Positions 19,157 to 27,793 of a stretch of 64,000 bases of DNA are shown piece after piece. Below the pieces are notes generated by a model. The model had not been told where the DNA came from, did not search any database, and saw only the letters and a program-made list of their open reading frames with translations. Numbering within the stretch: position 1 is the first letter of the stretch; each line of letters begins with the position of its first letter. A program made the translations under genes and the position numbers. Source of the stretch: Burkholderia diffusa (GTDB taxonomy: Bacteria > Pseudomonadota > Gammaproteobacteria > Burkholderiales > Burkholderiaceae). The DNA is taken from positions 1,860,001-1,924,000 of the forward strand of contig NZ_CP013362.1 of assembly GCF_001718315.1 (NCBI RefSeq), written 5' to 3'.

Positions 19157-20362
19157 TCAGATCGCGCCAGCCTCGCGCAGCGCGGCAATCGCCTGCGCGT
19201 CGTAGCCGAGGCCGTGCAGCACCTCGTCCGTATGCTCGCCGAGCTCGGGCCCGAGCCAGCGCGTTTCGCCCGGCGTGTCGGACAGCTTCGGCGTGATGTT
19301 CGGCAGTGGAATATCGGTGCCATCGGCCAGCTTGAAACGCTGGATCATCTGCCGCGCGACGAACTGCGGATCGGTGAACATGTCCGCGGCGCTGTAGATG
19401 CGCCCGGCCGGCACGTCGGCCGCGTTGAGCACGACGAGCGCCTCGTCGATCGTGCGCGGCGCGAGCCACGCGGCGATCGCATCGTCGATCTCCTGCGTAC
19501 GCGGCACGCGTCCGTCGTTGCTTGCAAGCGCCGGATCGTCGGCGAGGTCGTCGCGCTCGATCGCCTTCATCAGCCGCTTGAAGATCGGGTCGCTGTTGCC
19601 GCCGATCACGATGCTGCCGTCGCGGCATGCGTAGGTGTTCGACGGCACGATGCCCGGCAGCGACGCACCGGTGCGCTCGCGCACCATCCCGTACACGCCG
19701 TACTCGGGCACCACGCTTTCCATCATGTTGAATACCGCTTCATACAGCGCAACGTCGACCACCTGGCCCGCGCCGCCGTTCACCTTGCGGTGGTGAAGCG
19801 CCATCAGCGCGCCGATCACGCCGTGCAGCGCGGCGATCGAGTCGCCGATCGAGATGCCGATGCGCGGCGGCGGCAGATTCGGATAACCGGTGATGTGGCG
19901 CAACCCGCCCATCGATTCGGCGATCGCGCCGAACCCCGGCCGGTCGCGGTACGGGCCCGTCTGCCCGTAGCCGGACAGGCGCACCATCACGAGACCTGGG
20001 TTGTCGGCCGACAGCACGTCGTAGCCGAGGCCGAGCTTCTCGAGCAGGCCCGGGCGGAAGTTTTCGATCACGATATCGGCCTCGCTCGCGAGCTGCCGTG
20101 CGATTGTCTTGCCTGCATCGGATTTCAGGTTGAGCGTGACCGATTTCTTGTTGCGCGCCTGGACCGACCACCACAGCGACGTGCCGCCCTGCTCCGGATA
20201 CAGCTTGCGCCATTTGCGCAGCGGGTCGCCGCCGTTCGGATCCTCGATCTTGATGACTTCCGCGCCGAATTCGGCAAAGAGGCGCGACGCGAACGGCCCC
20301 GCGATCAGCGTCCCGAATTCGAGCACTTTGACGCCCGCGAGGGGGCCCTGGCTGGTGCTCAT
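19157..20362 (-). CDS. CaiB/BaiF family (family III) CoA-transferase
   Basis: This 401-residue protein belongs to the formyl-CoA transferase/carnitine-CoA transferase family, which moves CoA between acyl groups. The N-terminal Rossmann part ([35 protein letters not shown]) and the central [19 protein letters not shown] block are clear. At the place where family members usually have the nucleophilic Asp (PGYD-like), this protein reads PGFG. Substrate unknown. ATG 20360-20362 fits the family start. It follows recR by 48 bp on the same strand. Confidence 0.88.
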   Translation of the reverse strand: MSTSQGPLAGVKVLEFGTLIAGPFASRLFAEFGAEVIKIEDPNGGDPLRKWRKLYPEQGGTSLWWSVQARNKKSVTLNLKSDAGKTIARQLASEADIVIENFRPGLLEKLGLGYDVLSADNPGLVMVRLSGYGQTGPYRDRPGFGAIAESMGGLRHITGYPNLPPPRIGISIGDSIAALHGVIGALMALHHRKVNGGAGQVVDVALYEAVFNMMESVVPEYGVYGMVRERTGASLPGIVPSNTYACRDGSIVIGGNSDPIFKRLMKAIERDDLADDPALASNDGRVPRTQEIDDAIAAWLAPRTIDEALVVLNAADVPAGRIYSAADMFTDPQFVARQMIQRFKLADGTDIPLPNITPKLSDTPGETRWLGPELGEHTDEVLHGLGYDAQAIAALREAGAI

Positions 20363-20410
20363 GTGTCTCCCTGGCATGAGGAACGGCGCCGCCGGCCGGC
20401 GGCGCCCGGC

Positions 20411-21007
20411 TTAGATCGTCCGGCGGTCGAGCATCGCGCGGGCGATCGTGCCCGCGTCGACGTATTCGAGCTCGCCGCCCACCGGCACGCCGCGCGCAAG
20501 GCGTGTAACCGCGAGCCCGCGAGCCTTCAGCGTCTGGCCGAGGTAGTGCGCAGTGGCCTCGCCCTCGTTCGTGAAGTTGGTCGCGAGCACGACCTCCTTG
20601 ACGATCCCGTCGGACGCGCGCCGCACGAGACGATCGAAATGGATTTCCTTCGGACCGATCCCATCGAGCGGGCTCAGCCGCCCCATCAGCACGAAATACA
20701 GCCCGCGATACGTCATCGTCTGCTCGAGCATGATCTGGTCGGCCGGCGTCTCGACGACGCACAGCAGCGTCGGATCACGCTCTTCGTCGCTGCACACCTC
20801 GCAAATCTGCGCTTCCGTGAACGTATTGCACTTCTCGCAGTGCTGAAGATGCTCGGTCGCGAACAGCAGCGACTGGCCGAGCCGCTCCGCGCCCTCCCGA
20901 TCGTGCTGCATCAGGTGGTACGCCATGCGCTGCGCGGATTTCGGCCCGACACCGGGCAACACGCGCAACGCTTCGACGAGCGCAGACAGGGCAGACGGCT
21001 GTTTCAT
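20411..21007 (-). CDS. recR: Recombination protein RecR
   Basis: RecR works with RecF and RecO to load RecA at gaps. The 198-residue product has the helix-hairpin-helix ([16 protein letters not shown]), a four-cysteine zinc finger CEKC...CEVC at about residues 57-72 and a C-terminal Toprim domain beginning near LCVVETPAD. The order dnaX-ybaB-recR is widely conserved. The gap from ybaB is 31 bp. Confidence 0.97.
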   Translation of the reverse strand: MKQPSALSALVEALRVLPGVGPKSAQRMAYHLMQHDREGAERLGQSLLFATEHLQHCEKCNTFTEAQICEVCSDEERDPTLLCVVETPADQIMLEQTMTYRGLYFVLMGRLSPLDGIGPKEIHFDRLVRRASDGIVKEVVLATNFTNEGEATAHYLGQTLKARGLAVTRLARGVPVGGELEYVDAGTIARAMLDRRTI

Positions 21008-21038
21008 ACGGCGGCTGAAAGCTGAACGGACGCTGCGC

Positions 21039-21365
21039 TCAGAACGGCAGCTTGAAGCCCGGGGGCAGCGGCAGGCCCGACGTCATGCCGCTCATTTTTT
21101 CCTGCGACGTCGCCTCGGCCTTGCGCACGGCATCGTTGAACGCGGCCGCGACCAGATCCTCGAGCATGTCCTTGTCGTCCGCGAGGAGGCTCGGGTCGAT
21201 CGCCACGCGACGCACTTCGTTGCGGCAGGTCATCGTCACCTTGACGAGGCCGGCACCCGACTGCCCTTCGACTTCGATCTGCGCAAGCTGCTCCTGCATC
21301 TTCTTCATGTTTTCCTGCATTTGCTGCGCTTGCTTCATCAGTCCGGCGAGGTTGCCTTTCAACAT
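21039..21365 (-). CDS. ybaB: YbaB/EbfC family nucleoid-associated protein
   Basis: This small DNA-binding dimer of 108 residues has the family's [17 protein letters not shown] helix and the ...[19 protein letters not shown] core. The open frame extends upstream, but ATG 21363-21365 ([11 protein letters not shown]) is the family start and has AGGAG just before it. It lies between dnaX and recR. Confidence 0.96.
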   Translation of the reverse strand: MLKGNLAGLMKQAQQMQENMKKMQEQLAQIEVEGQSGAGLVKVTMTCRNEVRRVAIDPSLLADDKDMLEDLVAAAFNDAVRKAEATSQEKMSGMTSGLPLPPGFKLPF

Positions 21366-21459
21366 GGGAATACTCCTTCTTGATCGTGTGAAAACCGGCA
21401 CGCGGCGCGTGCCGGTCAATGTGCGCGGGCGTGATTGTGCCTGTCGCGGTGCGATTCGT

Positions 21460-23808
21460 TCAATGCAGCGTCGGGGGCGTGCCGTCCGGCGCCGAATCGA
21501 CGAGCGGCCGCACCGAGCCTTCGACGATACGCGCACCGAAGTCACGCACGAGTTGCTGGACGAACGGATCGCCATGGATGTCCTGCTCGGCCTCGCGCTG
21601 GCGCGCCGCGCGCGCGGCCGCATCGAGCGCCGCTGCGGTGCGCCGCGCGGGCCCAATTTCGACCGCAACTTCGACAGCCTTGCCGAGCGCGTCGGCCAGA
21701 GCGGCCTTCAGCTTCGCGACCTGGGCAGCGTCCGCATACTGCGGCACCGGCACGGACAGTTTCAGCGTCGTCGCGTCGACAGCCGTCAGCTCGCTGTTGA
21801 ACGCGAGCTGATACGCGACGCCCTTCAGTGGCAATCGTGCGGCCAGCGCCGGCCATTCGCCGCCGAAGCCGACCGGATCGAGCGCGATCGCAGGCGGCAG
21901 CGGGCGCGTGTCGACCGGTGCGGACGGACGCGCCTCCGCCGGCTTCGGCGCAATGCGTACGTCATCGGGGCCGCTGTCGAACACCGGCACGAAGCCGTCG
22001 TCCGCCGCACCGCCGAACATCTCGTCGGCGCTGAGCGGCACGTATTCGTCCGGCGGAATGTCTTCCCACGGCGGCGGGGCCTGACGCGTGTCGGCTGGCT
22101 GCGGCGCGCGCTCCGCCGCGCGCGGCGTCGGCACCTGCACGGCAGGTCGCGATGCCGCAGGTTTCTCCTGGGCTGGCTGGGCCGCCGCCGGTTTCGACGC
22201 GACGCCCGCCCGCGAGCGGTCGGACGACACGCGCATGCCGGCATTGCGCAGCACGTCGAGCGCGGCAGCAGCCCCCCCGCGGGCCGCCGGGCGCGCGGCG
22301 GGCTCGGCCGGGCCAGCACGCGGCGCCTGTTCGGCAGCGGGCGCTGGTTCGTCGTTGCGCTTGGCGGCAGCAGGCGATTCGGGTTCGTTGCGCACGGCAG
22401 GCAGCGCTTCGCCCGATGGCGCGGCCTGCGGTGCCGGGCCCGCTTCCGGCTGCGGCACGGCAGGCGTTGCGGCAGCAGCCGCAACCGGTGACGAGACGGG
22501 CTTCACGGCCTGCGCTGCCACTGCATCGCCGGACCGGGCCGGCGACGGACGCGCAGCGGGCGCGGCCGGAGCGGCCGCTTGCGGGCGTGCTGCGTCCGCG
22601 GCGGCTGCCGGTACCGAAGACGGCCCGGCGGGGGCCGCCGACGCGGCGGCGGCCACACGCGGCGCAGGCGCGGGTACGGCCCGCGGCACAGCCGGCTGAC
22701 CGCCCGGCGCACTGCCGGTGCCGACGGTCGGTTCGAACGCGAGCATTCGCAGCAACGTCATCGTGAAGCCTGCGTATTCGTCCGGCGCAAGGCCGAGCTC
22801 CGCGCGTCCGACCGTCGCGATCTGATAGAACAGCTGAACCTGCTCGGGGCTCAGCGTTTCCGCGAAGCGGCGCAGGTCGGCCGCTTCCGGCCATTCGTCG
22901 AGGACCGAACCCGGCGCGAACTGCGCCCATGCGATCCGGTGCAGCAGGCTCGCAAGATCCTGCAGCGCGGTGGAAAAGGACAGGCTGCGCAGCGACATCT
23001 CGTCGGCGATCGCGAGAATCTCCGGGCCGTTGCCGGCCGCGAGCGCATCGAGCAGGCGCACCATATAGGTCTGGTCGAGCGCGCCGAGCATGCCCGATAC
23101 GGCCGATTCGGTCACTTCGTTCGCCGAATAGGCGATCGCCTGGTCGGTCAGCGACAGCGCATCGCGCATGCTGCCCTGCGCGGCGCGCGCGAGCAGGCGC
23201 AGCGCCTGCTGTTCGAACGAGATCCGCTCTTCGCCAAGGATTCGTTCGAGATGCGACACGATGTGCCCGGCCGGCATCTGCTTCAGATTGAACTGCAGGC
23301 AGCGCGACAGCACGGTGACGGGAATCTTCTGCGGGTCGGTTGTCGCGAGGATGAACTTGACGTGCGGCGGCGGCTCCTCGAGCGTCTTCAGCATCGCGTT
23401 GAACGCATGATTCGTCAGCATGTGCACTTCGTCGATCATGTAGACCTTGAAGCGCGCATCGACGGGCGCGTACACTGCGCGCTCGAGCAGCGCGGCCATC
23501 TCGTCGACGCCGCGGTTGCTCGCCGCGTCCATTTCAACGTAATCGACGAAGCGGCCTTCGTCGATCTCGCGGCACGCGCGGCACACGCCGCACGGCTGCG
23601 ACGTGACGCCGGTTTCACAATTGAGCGCCTTCGCGAAGATCCGCGACAGCGTCGTCTTGCCGACACCGCGGGTTCCGGTAAACAGATAGGCGTGATGGAG
23701 ACGCCCGCCGTCGAGCGCGTGCGTGAGCGCCCTGACGACGTGCTCCTGGCCGACGAGCGAAGCGAAATCCTTCGGACGCCACTTGCGTGCGAGAACTTGA
23801 TAGGTCAT
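21460..23808 (-). CDS. dnaX: DNA polymerase III subunit gamma/tau
   Basis: DnaX is the clamp-loader ATPase and replisome organiser. The 782-residue protein has the P-loop GTRGVGKT at 45-52, a four-cysteine zinc module (CETGV...CGVCRAC) around 64-79, the sensor segment [18 protein letters not shown], and a very long Ala/Pro-rich linker (about 370-620) before the C-terminal tau domain. I saw no run of As like the E. coli frameshift site, so a separate gamma form is not predicted. ybaB follows after 94 bp. Confidence 0.96.
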   Translation of the reverse strand: MTYQVLARKWRPKDFASLVGQEHVVRALTHALDGGRLHHAYLFTGTRGVGKTTLSRIFAKALNCETGVTSQPCGVCRACREIDEGRFVDYVEMDAASNRGVDEMAALLERAVYAPVDARFKVYMIDEVHMLTNHAFNAMLKTLEEPPPHVKFILATTDPQKIPVTVLSRCLQFNLKQMPAGHIVSHLERILGEERISFEQQALRLLARAAQGSMRDALSLTDQAIAYSANEVTESAVSGMLGALDQTYMVRLLDALAAGNGPEILAIADEMSLRSLSFSTALQDLASLLHRIAWAQFAPGSVLDEWPEAADLRRFAETLSPEQVQLFYQIATVGRAELGLAPDEYAGFTMTLLRMLAFEPTVGTGSAPGGQPAVPRAVPAPAPRVAAAASAAPAGPSSVPAAAADAARPQAAAPAAPAARPSPARSGDAVAAQAVKPVSSPVAAAAATPAVPQPEAGPAPQAAPSGEALPAVRNEPESPAAAKRNDEPAPAAEQAPRAGPAEPAARPAARGGAAAALDVLRNAGMRVSSDRSRAGVASKPAAAQPAQEKPAASRPAVQVPTPRAAERAPQPADTRQAPPPWEDIPPDEYVPLSADEMFGGAADDGFVPVFDSGPDDVRIAPKPAEARPSAPVDTRPLPPAIALDPVGFGGEWPALAARLPLKGVAYQLAFNSELTAVDATTLKLSVPVPQYADAAQVAKLKAALADALGKAVEVAVEIGPARRTAAALDAAARAARQREAEQDIHGDPFVQQLVRDFGARIVEGSVRPLVDSAPDGTPPTLH

Positions 23809-23905
23809 CGGGAAATTGTATCAGTAACGCTGCGTCGCGCCGACACGCGAAACGGTGCGGAAGACGGGCAAGGCGCAGGAAAAAAACGGAGGATGATGCG
23901 GAAAT

Positions 23906-23929
23906 AAAAAACGCCCGGCGAACGGGGCG
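23906..23929 (-). terminator. Terminator of the 4.5S RNA gene
   Basis: On the minus strand a G+C hairpin with a TTCG-type loop (GCCCCG-TTCG-CCGGGC, one mismatch) is followed by six Ts, directly after the SRP RNA. It separates ffs from dnaX. Confidence 0.75.
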
Positions 23930-23939
23930 AGAGGAAAGG

Positions 23940-24037
23940 TGACGAGCCCGACCCTCGGCACTGGCGGAAAACGATTGTGGCTGCTTCGTTCCCGACCTGA
24001 CCAGGTTCACCGCCCCACCATGCGAGGAGGCCCGTCA
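23940..24037 (-). ncRNA. ffs: Signal recognition particle RNA (4.5S, small bacterial type)
   Basis: The minus-strand sequence carries the SRP helix 8 core: the conserved GGTGAACC...GGTCAGG symmetric and asymmetric loops around an apical tetraloop, continuing into GGAACGAAGCAGCC. The outer strands, starting GTGACGGGCC and ending in GGGCTCGTC, pair to form one long hairpin of about 98 nt. It binds Ffh to target ribosomes to the membrane. Ends are estimated from the pairing. Location next to dnaX is common in this group. Confidence 0.93.
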
Positions 24038-24043
24038 CGGCAT

Positions 24044-24049
24044 ATTCTA
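24044..24049 (-). promoter_or_regulatory. -10 element of the 4.5S RNA promoter
   Basis: TAGAAT on the minus strand, about seven bases before the predicted RNA start, fits a sigma-70 -10 box. The -35 region is not clear. Confidence 0.5.
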
Positions 24050-24447
24050 TCACCGCTTCCGCCCGAATGCGACCGTTTGTTCGCAACAAGGCGAAAGATC
24101 GCGCAAACCGACGCGCGTGCGAGCACGCCAATCCGGCGCAACTTGCAGATATATCGCAACGCTTCGTGACTCTTGCATTTTGTGCGCCGGCCTCCACCTT
24201 CAGAACACAACGGTCGAACGGCGCGCCGTACCCCTACTCGCATAGCGGCTACTATCGCCGCCCGCAGCAGATAGCAATTTAGGCTAATATGACGCCCGAA
24301 CGACCCGCGAGCCGCGCCATGCAGCGCTTACGCCCCTCCTTCCGGGGAGCGGAGTGACCTGCCGCAGCGGCCGGCAGCCGACAAGGCCGCCGGAGCGCCG
24401 CAACGCGCCTAGCAGGCAGTCCCCGAACCGTAAGAGGTATTGACCCA
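24050..24447 (+). other. Gene-free region upstream of trxA
   Basis: About 400 bp between ffs and trxA holds no plausible gene. TAATAT at 24285-24290 could be a trxA -10 box, but no matching -35 is seen; this would give a leader of about 150 nt. The leader contains a small CCCCTCC/GGGGAG-type hairpin near 24330-24350. The trxA start is preceded by AAGAGG, a usable ribosome site. Confidence 0.5.
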
Positions 24448-24774
24448 ATGAGCGAACAGATCAAACACATCAGCGACGCATCGTTCGAACAGGACGTCGT
24501 CAAATCCGACAAGCCCGTGCTCGTCGACTTCTGGGCCGAATGGTGCGGCCCGTGCAAGATGATCGCCCCGATCCTCGACGAAGTCGCGAAGGACTACGGC
24601 GACAAGCTGCAGATCGCGAAGATCAACGTCGACGACAACCAGGCAACGCCCGCGAAGTTCGGCGTGCGCGGCATCCCGACGCTGATCCTGTTCAAGAACG
24701 GCGCGGCCGCCGCGCAGAAGGTCGGCGCGCTGTCGAAGTCGCAGCTCACCGCATTCCTGGACAGCCACCTGTAA
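24448..24774 (+). CDS. trxA: Thioredoxin 1
   Basis: TrxA is the general disulfide reductase of the cytoplasm, recycled by thioredoxin reductase. The 108-residue protein has the active site WCGPC with C33 and C36, and the cis-proline loop GIPTLILF. Length and fold are standard. It lies just upstream of rho on the same strand, the conserved trxA-rho arrangement. Confidence 0.98.
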   Translation: MSEQIKHISDASFEQDVVKSDKPVLVDFWAEWCGPCKMIAPILDEVAKDYGDKLQIAKINVDDNQATPAKFGVRGIPTLILFKNGAAAAQKVGALSKSQLTAFLDSHL

Positions 24775-24789
24775 TACCGGCCGTTCCTC

Positions 24790-24817
24790 GGACGTGTTGT
24801 CAGCCGACAACACGTCC
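24790..24817 (+). repeat. Perfect 12-bp inverted repeat between trxA and rho
   Basis: GGACGTGTTGTC and its exact complement surround a 4-base AGCC loop, 15 bp after the trxA stop. It lacks a U-tract. It is strong enough to stabilise the trxA mRNA end or to support terminator-like pausing before the rho promoter. Confidence 0.6.
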
Positions 24818-24860
24818 GCCGACAAGCCGCCGATCGGCCGCTCAGGCGCGAATCGGCGTA

Positions 24861-24968
24861 TGCTAGAATCAAAAAACGTCTACAAGACGCATTAAGTCTC
24901 AGAGCGCTTCCGCTCGCCCTCCTCCCTTATTTCTTTTCGTCGCTTCTCCTCCCTGGCGGGTTCTCCGT
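24861..24968 (+). promoter_or_regulatory. Putative rho promoter and pyrimidine-rich leader
   Basis: TGCTAGAAT at 24861-24869 is an extended -10 element (TGnTAGAAT). The roughly 90-nt leader that follows is strikingly C/T-rich and G-poor between 24904 and 24956, the composition of a Rho utilisation (rut) site. E. coli rho is autoregulated by Rho-dependent attenuation in its leader; the same is inferred here. No -35 hexamer was obvious. Confidence 0.5.
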
Positions 24969-26231
24969 ATGCATTTATCCGAGCTCAAGTCTCTGCACGT
25001 GTCCGAACTGATCGAAATGGCCAATGGCCTGGAGATCGAAAACGCGAACCGCCTGCGCAAGCAGGAGCTGATGTTCGCCATTCTCAAAAAGCGCGCCAAG
25101 ACGGGAGAGACGATCTTCGGCGACGGCACGCTCGAAGTGCTGCCGGACGGTTTCGGCTTCCTGCGCTCGCCGGAAATGTCGTACCTCGCGAGCACCGATG
25201 ACATCTACATCAGCCCGTCGCAGATCCGCCGCTTCAACCTGCACACCGGCGACACCATCGAAGGTGAAGTCCGCACGCCGAAGGACGGCGAGCGCTACTT
25301 CGCGCTGGTGAAGGTCGACAAAGTCAACGGGCAGCCGCCCGAGGCCTCGAAACACAAGATCATGTTCGAGAACCTCACGCCGCTGCACCCGAACAAGCCG
25401 CTGTCGCTCGAGCGCGAAATGCGCGGCGAGGAGAACGTCACCGGCCGCATCATCGACATGATCGCGCCGATCGGCAAGGGCCAGCGCGGCCTGCTCGTCG
25501 CGTCGCCGAAGTCGGGCAAGACCGTGATGCTCCAGCACATCGCACACGCGATCAAGCAGAACCATCCGGACGTCATCCTGTTCGTGCTGCTGATCGACGA
25601 GCGCCCCGAAGAAGTGACCGAAATGCAGCGCTCGGTCGCCGGCGAAGTGATCGCGTCGACGTTCGACGAACCGGCCACGCGTCACGTGCAGGTCGCCGAA
25701 ATGGTGATCGAGAAGGCCAAGCGCCTCGTCGAAATGAAGCACGACGTCGTGATCCTGCTCGACTCGATCACGCGTCTCGCACGCGCTTACAACACCGTGA
25801 TCCCGGCGTCGGGCAAGGTGCTGACGGGCGGCGTCGACGCGAACGCGCTGCAGCGCCCGAAGCGCTTCTTCGGCGCGGCGCGCAACATCGAGGAAGGCGG
25901 CTCGCTGACGATCATCGGCACCGCGCTGATCGAAACCGGCAGCCGCATGGATGACGTGATCTACGAAGAGTTCAAGGGCACCGGCAACATGGAAGTGCAC
26001 CTCGAGCGCCGTCTCGCGGAAAAGCGCGTCTATCCGTCGATCAACCTGAACAAATCGGGCACGCGTCGCGAAGAAATGCTGATCAAGCCTGAGATCCTTC
26101 AGAAGATCTGGGTGCTGCGCAAGTTCATCCACGACATGGACGAAGTCGAGGCAATGGAATTCCTGCTCGACAAGATCCGCCAGACGAAGAGCAACTCCGA
26201 GTTCTTCGACCTGATGCGCCGCGGCGGCTGA
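24969..26231 (+). CDS. rho: Transcription termination factor Rho
   Basis: Rho is the hexameric RNA helicase that ends many transcripts. The 420-residue product has the N-terminal Rho domain, the cold-shock-like RNA-binding fold ([19 protein letters not shown]), the P-loop ASPKSGKT at 178-185, and the Q- and R-loop region in the C-terminal ATPase domain. The length equals that of other beta-proteobacterial Rho proteins. Its own intrinsic terminator has been split by the insertion sequence that begins 24 bp after the stop codon. Confidence 0.98.
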   Translation: MHLSELKSLHVSELIEMANGLEIENANRLRKQELMFAILKKRAKTGETIFGDGTLEVLPDGFGFLRSPEMSYLASTDDIYISPSQIRRFNLHTGDTIEGEVRTPKDGERYFALVKVDKVNGQPPEASKHKIMFENLTPLHPNKPLSLEREMRGEENVTGRIIDMIAPIGKGQRGLLVASPKSGKTVMLQHIAHAIKQNHPDVILFVLLIDERPEEVTEMQRSVAGEVIASTFDEPATRHVQVAEMVIEKAKRLVEMKHDVVILLDSITRLARAYNTVIPASGKVLTGGVDANALQRPKRFFGAARNIEEGGSLTIIGTALIETGSRMDDVIYEEFKGTGNMEVHLERRLAEKRVYPSINLNKSGTRREEMLIKPEILQKIWVLRKFIHDMDEVEAMEFLLDKIRQTKSNSEFFDLMRRGG

Positions 26232-26248
26232 TCGCCCCGCCCGCAACG

Positions 26249-26254
26249 AACGGC
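26249..26254 (+). terminator. Left arm of the rho terminator, cut off by the IS
   Basis: AACGGC here is the exact complement of GCCGTT at 27709-27714 on the far side of the insertion sequence. Joined, the flanks form a 7-bp stem with a short loop followed by six Ts. With 1447 bp of IS DNA between the arms the terminator cannot form normally. Confidence 0.75.
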
Positions 26255-26278
26255 TGAACTGACCCCACGAAGTTGGAC
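26255..26278 (+). repeat. IS terminal inverted repeat, orfB end
   Basis: This 24-bp repeat matches the complement of 27678-27701 at about 19 positions. Both share TGAACTG at the tip and AAGTTGGAC at the inner end. Transposase binds these ends. Confidence 0.88.
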
Positions 26279-26287
26279 GGTTAAAAT

Positions 26288-27133
26288 CTAAGCGGCCAAG
26301 GGCTGAGTCCTGTATTGCACGGGACTCAGCCCATTTAATTTCAGCTTGATGCGTTCGTGGTTGTAGTAGTGAATGTAGCGGCTCAACGCATCTCGCAACT
26401 GCTCCACGTTCGCAAAGCGCGCCAGCCGATAGCACTCGGATTTCAGCGTGCCGAAGAAGCTCTCCATGGCTGCGTTATCAAGGCAGTTGCCTCTGCGCGA
26501 CATGCTCTGGGTGAGCGCATGCTGCTTCAACAACCGACGGTAGGCGGGCATCTGATACTGCCAGCCTTGATCCGAATGCAGTAACGGCCGTCCTTCATCA
26601 TCGAGCTTGGCCACCGCCTTCTTCAACATGCCGCTGACCAACTCGAAGCTCGGGCGCTCATCCATTTGGTAAGCGACGATCTCCCCGTTGTACAAGTCCA
26701 TCACCGGCGACAGATAGAGCTTTGGGCCCCCTACATTGAATTCGGTCACGTCGGTCACCCACTTCTGATTCGGGCGTTCAGCATCAAACTGCCGCCGCAG
26801 TAGATTTGGGGCAACGCGGCCGACTTCGCCTCGCCAGGAACGATATCTCTTCGGGCGTACCAGAGATTTCAACTGCAGTTGTCCCATCAACCGCTGCACG
26901 GTCTTGTGATTGATCGCGTGTCCCGCTTGCCGGATCACTGTCGTGATTCGCCGATAGCCGTAACGGCCCTTGTGGTGGTCGTACACGCTCCGGATCTTCA
27001 CTTTGAGATCCGCATACCGATCGCCAGCATCCAATACCTTGAGTTGGTAATAGAACGTGCTGCGTGCCAGACCTGCCGCCTTCAGTAACGCGGCTACCGG
27101 ATGGCATTGCCTAAGCTCACGTATTATTTGCGT
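26288..27133 (-). CDS. IS3-family transposase OrfB (DDE integrase domain)
   Basis: This is the catalytic half of the transposase, normally made as an OrfAB fusion by -1 frameshifting. The frame runs from the frameshift site to a stop at 26288; the first ATG inside it is at 27032-27034. It has an HTH_21-type segment (KGRYGYRRITTVIR) and an rve integrase core with the DDE triad: the Asp in WVTDVTEF, the Asp in LLHSDQGWQY and the Glu in DNAAMESFFGTLK. The C terminus (YNHERIKLKLNGLSPVQYR) is complete. Confidence 0.92.
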   Translation of the reverse strand, partial: TQIIRELRQCHPVAALLKAAGLARSTFYYQLKVLDAGDRYADLKVKIRSVYDHHKGRYGYRRITTVIRQAGHAINHKTVQRLMGQLQLKSLVRPKRYRSWRGEVGRVAPNLLRRQFDAERPNQKWVTDVTEFNVGGPKLYLSPVMDLYNGEIVAYQMDERPSFELVSGMLKKAVAKLDDEGRPLLHSDQGWQYQMPAYRRLLKQHALTQSMSRRGNCLDNAAMESFFGTLKSECYRLARFANVEQLRDALSRYIHYYNHERIKLKLNGLSPVQYRTQPLAA

Positions 27134-27651
27134 TTTTTCCTGGGCGCTGTCTGCTTCTTTGATTGCAGCAGCGCATCGAGCTTTTTTAGGTATGCCACCT
27201 CCGCTCGCAAATACACGATTTCCTTGAGCAGTTCCTCGCGGCTCGGCTCTTTCTGCACGGTATCGTCGAGGGATTTCGGTGGTGGTGAGGTGGTCATTTT
27301 CGGGGGGCGCCCTCGGCGACGAGGCGCCAACGCATCTATACCGCCCTCATGATACAGACGCTCCCAGATCGGGATGCTTCGTTCATTGCGGATGCCGAAT
27401 AGCGCTGCCACCTGCGCATACGACAGCTCATCGCGCCGCATCCGCTGAAGGACTGACAACTTGAATCGCGCGTCGTAGTGGCTGTGCTTCTTGCTCAGTC
27501 CGTCTTCGCCATGCTCGCGATAGCTCGCCACCCAACGTCGCACCATCGTCCTGCCCACTCCGTAACGGTGAGCAAGTGTCTTGGTGCCGGCCTCTCCAGC
27601 CAGGTACGCCTGAACCACTCGACGCCGAAAACGTTCGTCGTACTTCGTCAT
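27124..27651 (-). CDS. IS3-family transposase OrfA
   Basis: This 175-residue DNA-binding part of the transposase has two helix-turn-helix units (around 20-45 and 65-95) and a C-terminal leucine-zipper-like coiled coil (LLKEIVYLRAEVAYLKK), as in IS150 OrfA. It ends in a Lys/Arg-rich tail encoded across A6 (27134-27139), where ribosomes can slip -1 into orfB. ATG 27649-27651 is chosen; the frame is open a little further, into the terminal repeat. Confidence 0.9.
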   Translation of the reverse strand: MTKYDERFRRRVVQAYLAGEAGTKTLAHRYGVGRTMVRRWVASYREHGEDGLSKKHSHYDARFKLSVLQRMRRDELSYAQVAALFGIRNERSIPIWERLYHEGGIDALAPRRRGRPPKMTTSPPPKSLDDTVQKEPSREELLKEIVYLRAEVAYLKKLDALLQSKKQTAPRKKRK

Positions 27652-27677
27652 GAAAAACACCCCAAAGGTTGGATCTA

Positions 27678-27701
27678 GTCCAACTTTTGGGCTGCAGTTC
27701 A
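27678..27701 (-). repeat. IS terminal inverted repeat, orfA end
   Basis: This is the partner of 26255-26278, beginning TGAACTGCAG on the minus strand. It marks the right boundary of the element, next to the distal half of the rho terminator. Confidence 0.88.
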
Positions 27702-27718
27702 CCCGGCGGCCGTTTTTT
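27702..27718 (+). terminator. Right arm and T-tract of the rho terminator
   Basis: GGCCGTT followed by more Ts (T-run 27713-27718) is the distal half of an intrinsic terminator whose left arm lies at 26249-26254, across the insertion sequence. Confidence 0.75.
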
Positions 27719-27723
27719 CATGC

Positions 27724-27758
27724 CAACCTGAACGTGAACGTACAGGTTGATCTATAAT
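27724..27758 (+). promoter_or_regulatory. Promoter/operator of the MerR-MFS unit
   Basis: CAACCTG (27724-27730) and CAGGTTG (27743-27749) form a perfect 7-bp inverted repeat, immediately followed by TATAAT at 27753-27758, 36 bp before the MerR gene. A palindrome just upstream of the -10 is the expected MerR-family operator position. The -35 is weak, consistent with an activator-dependent promoter. Confidence 0.6.
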
Positions 27759-27793
27759 CGCGCCATCACCCGGACCGAAGCCCCACCATACCG

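Larger units (their letters stand above)
26255..27701 (-). mobile_element. IS3-family (IS150-like) insertion sequence, 1447 bp
   Basis: The element is bounded by 24-bp imperfect terminal inverted repeats starting TGAACTG, the TGnACTG start typical of IS150-group ends. It contains two overlapping minus-strand frames, orfA and orfB, joined by a -1 frameshift at a run of six As. Both frames are intact, so it may still be active. Its length is close to IS150. Base composition is visibly less G+C-rich than the flanking genes. No target-site duplication is seen (left flank ends CGGC, right flank begins CCCG). Confidence 0.93.

Noticed and set aside
21460..23808. An E. coli-style dnaX frameshift site producing gamma
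   Set aside because: No A-rich slippery heptamer was found in the coding strand. The only A6 run nearby is in ybaB.
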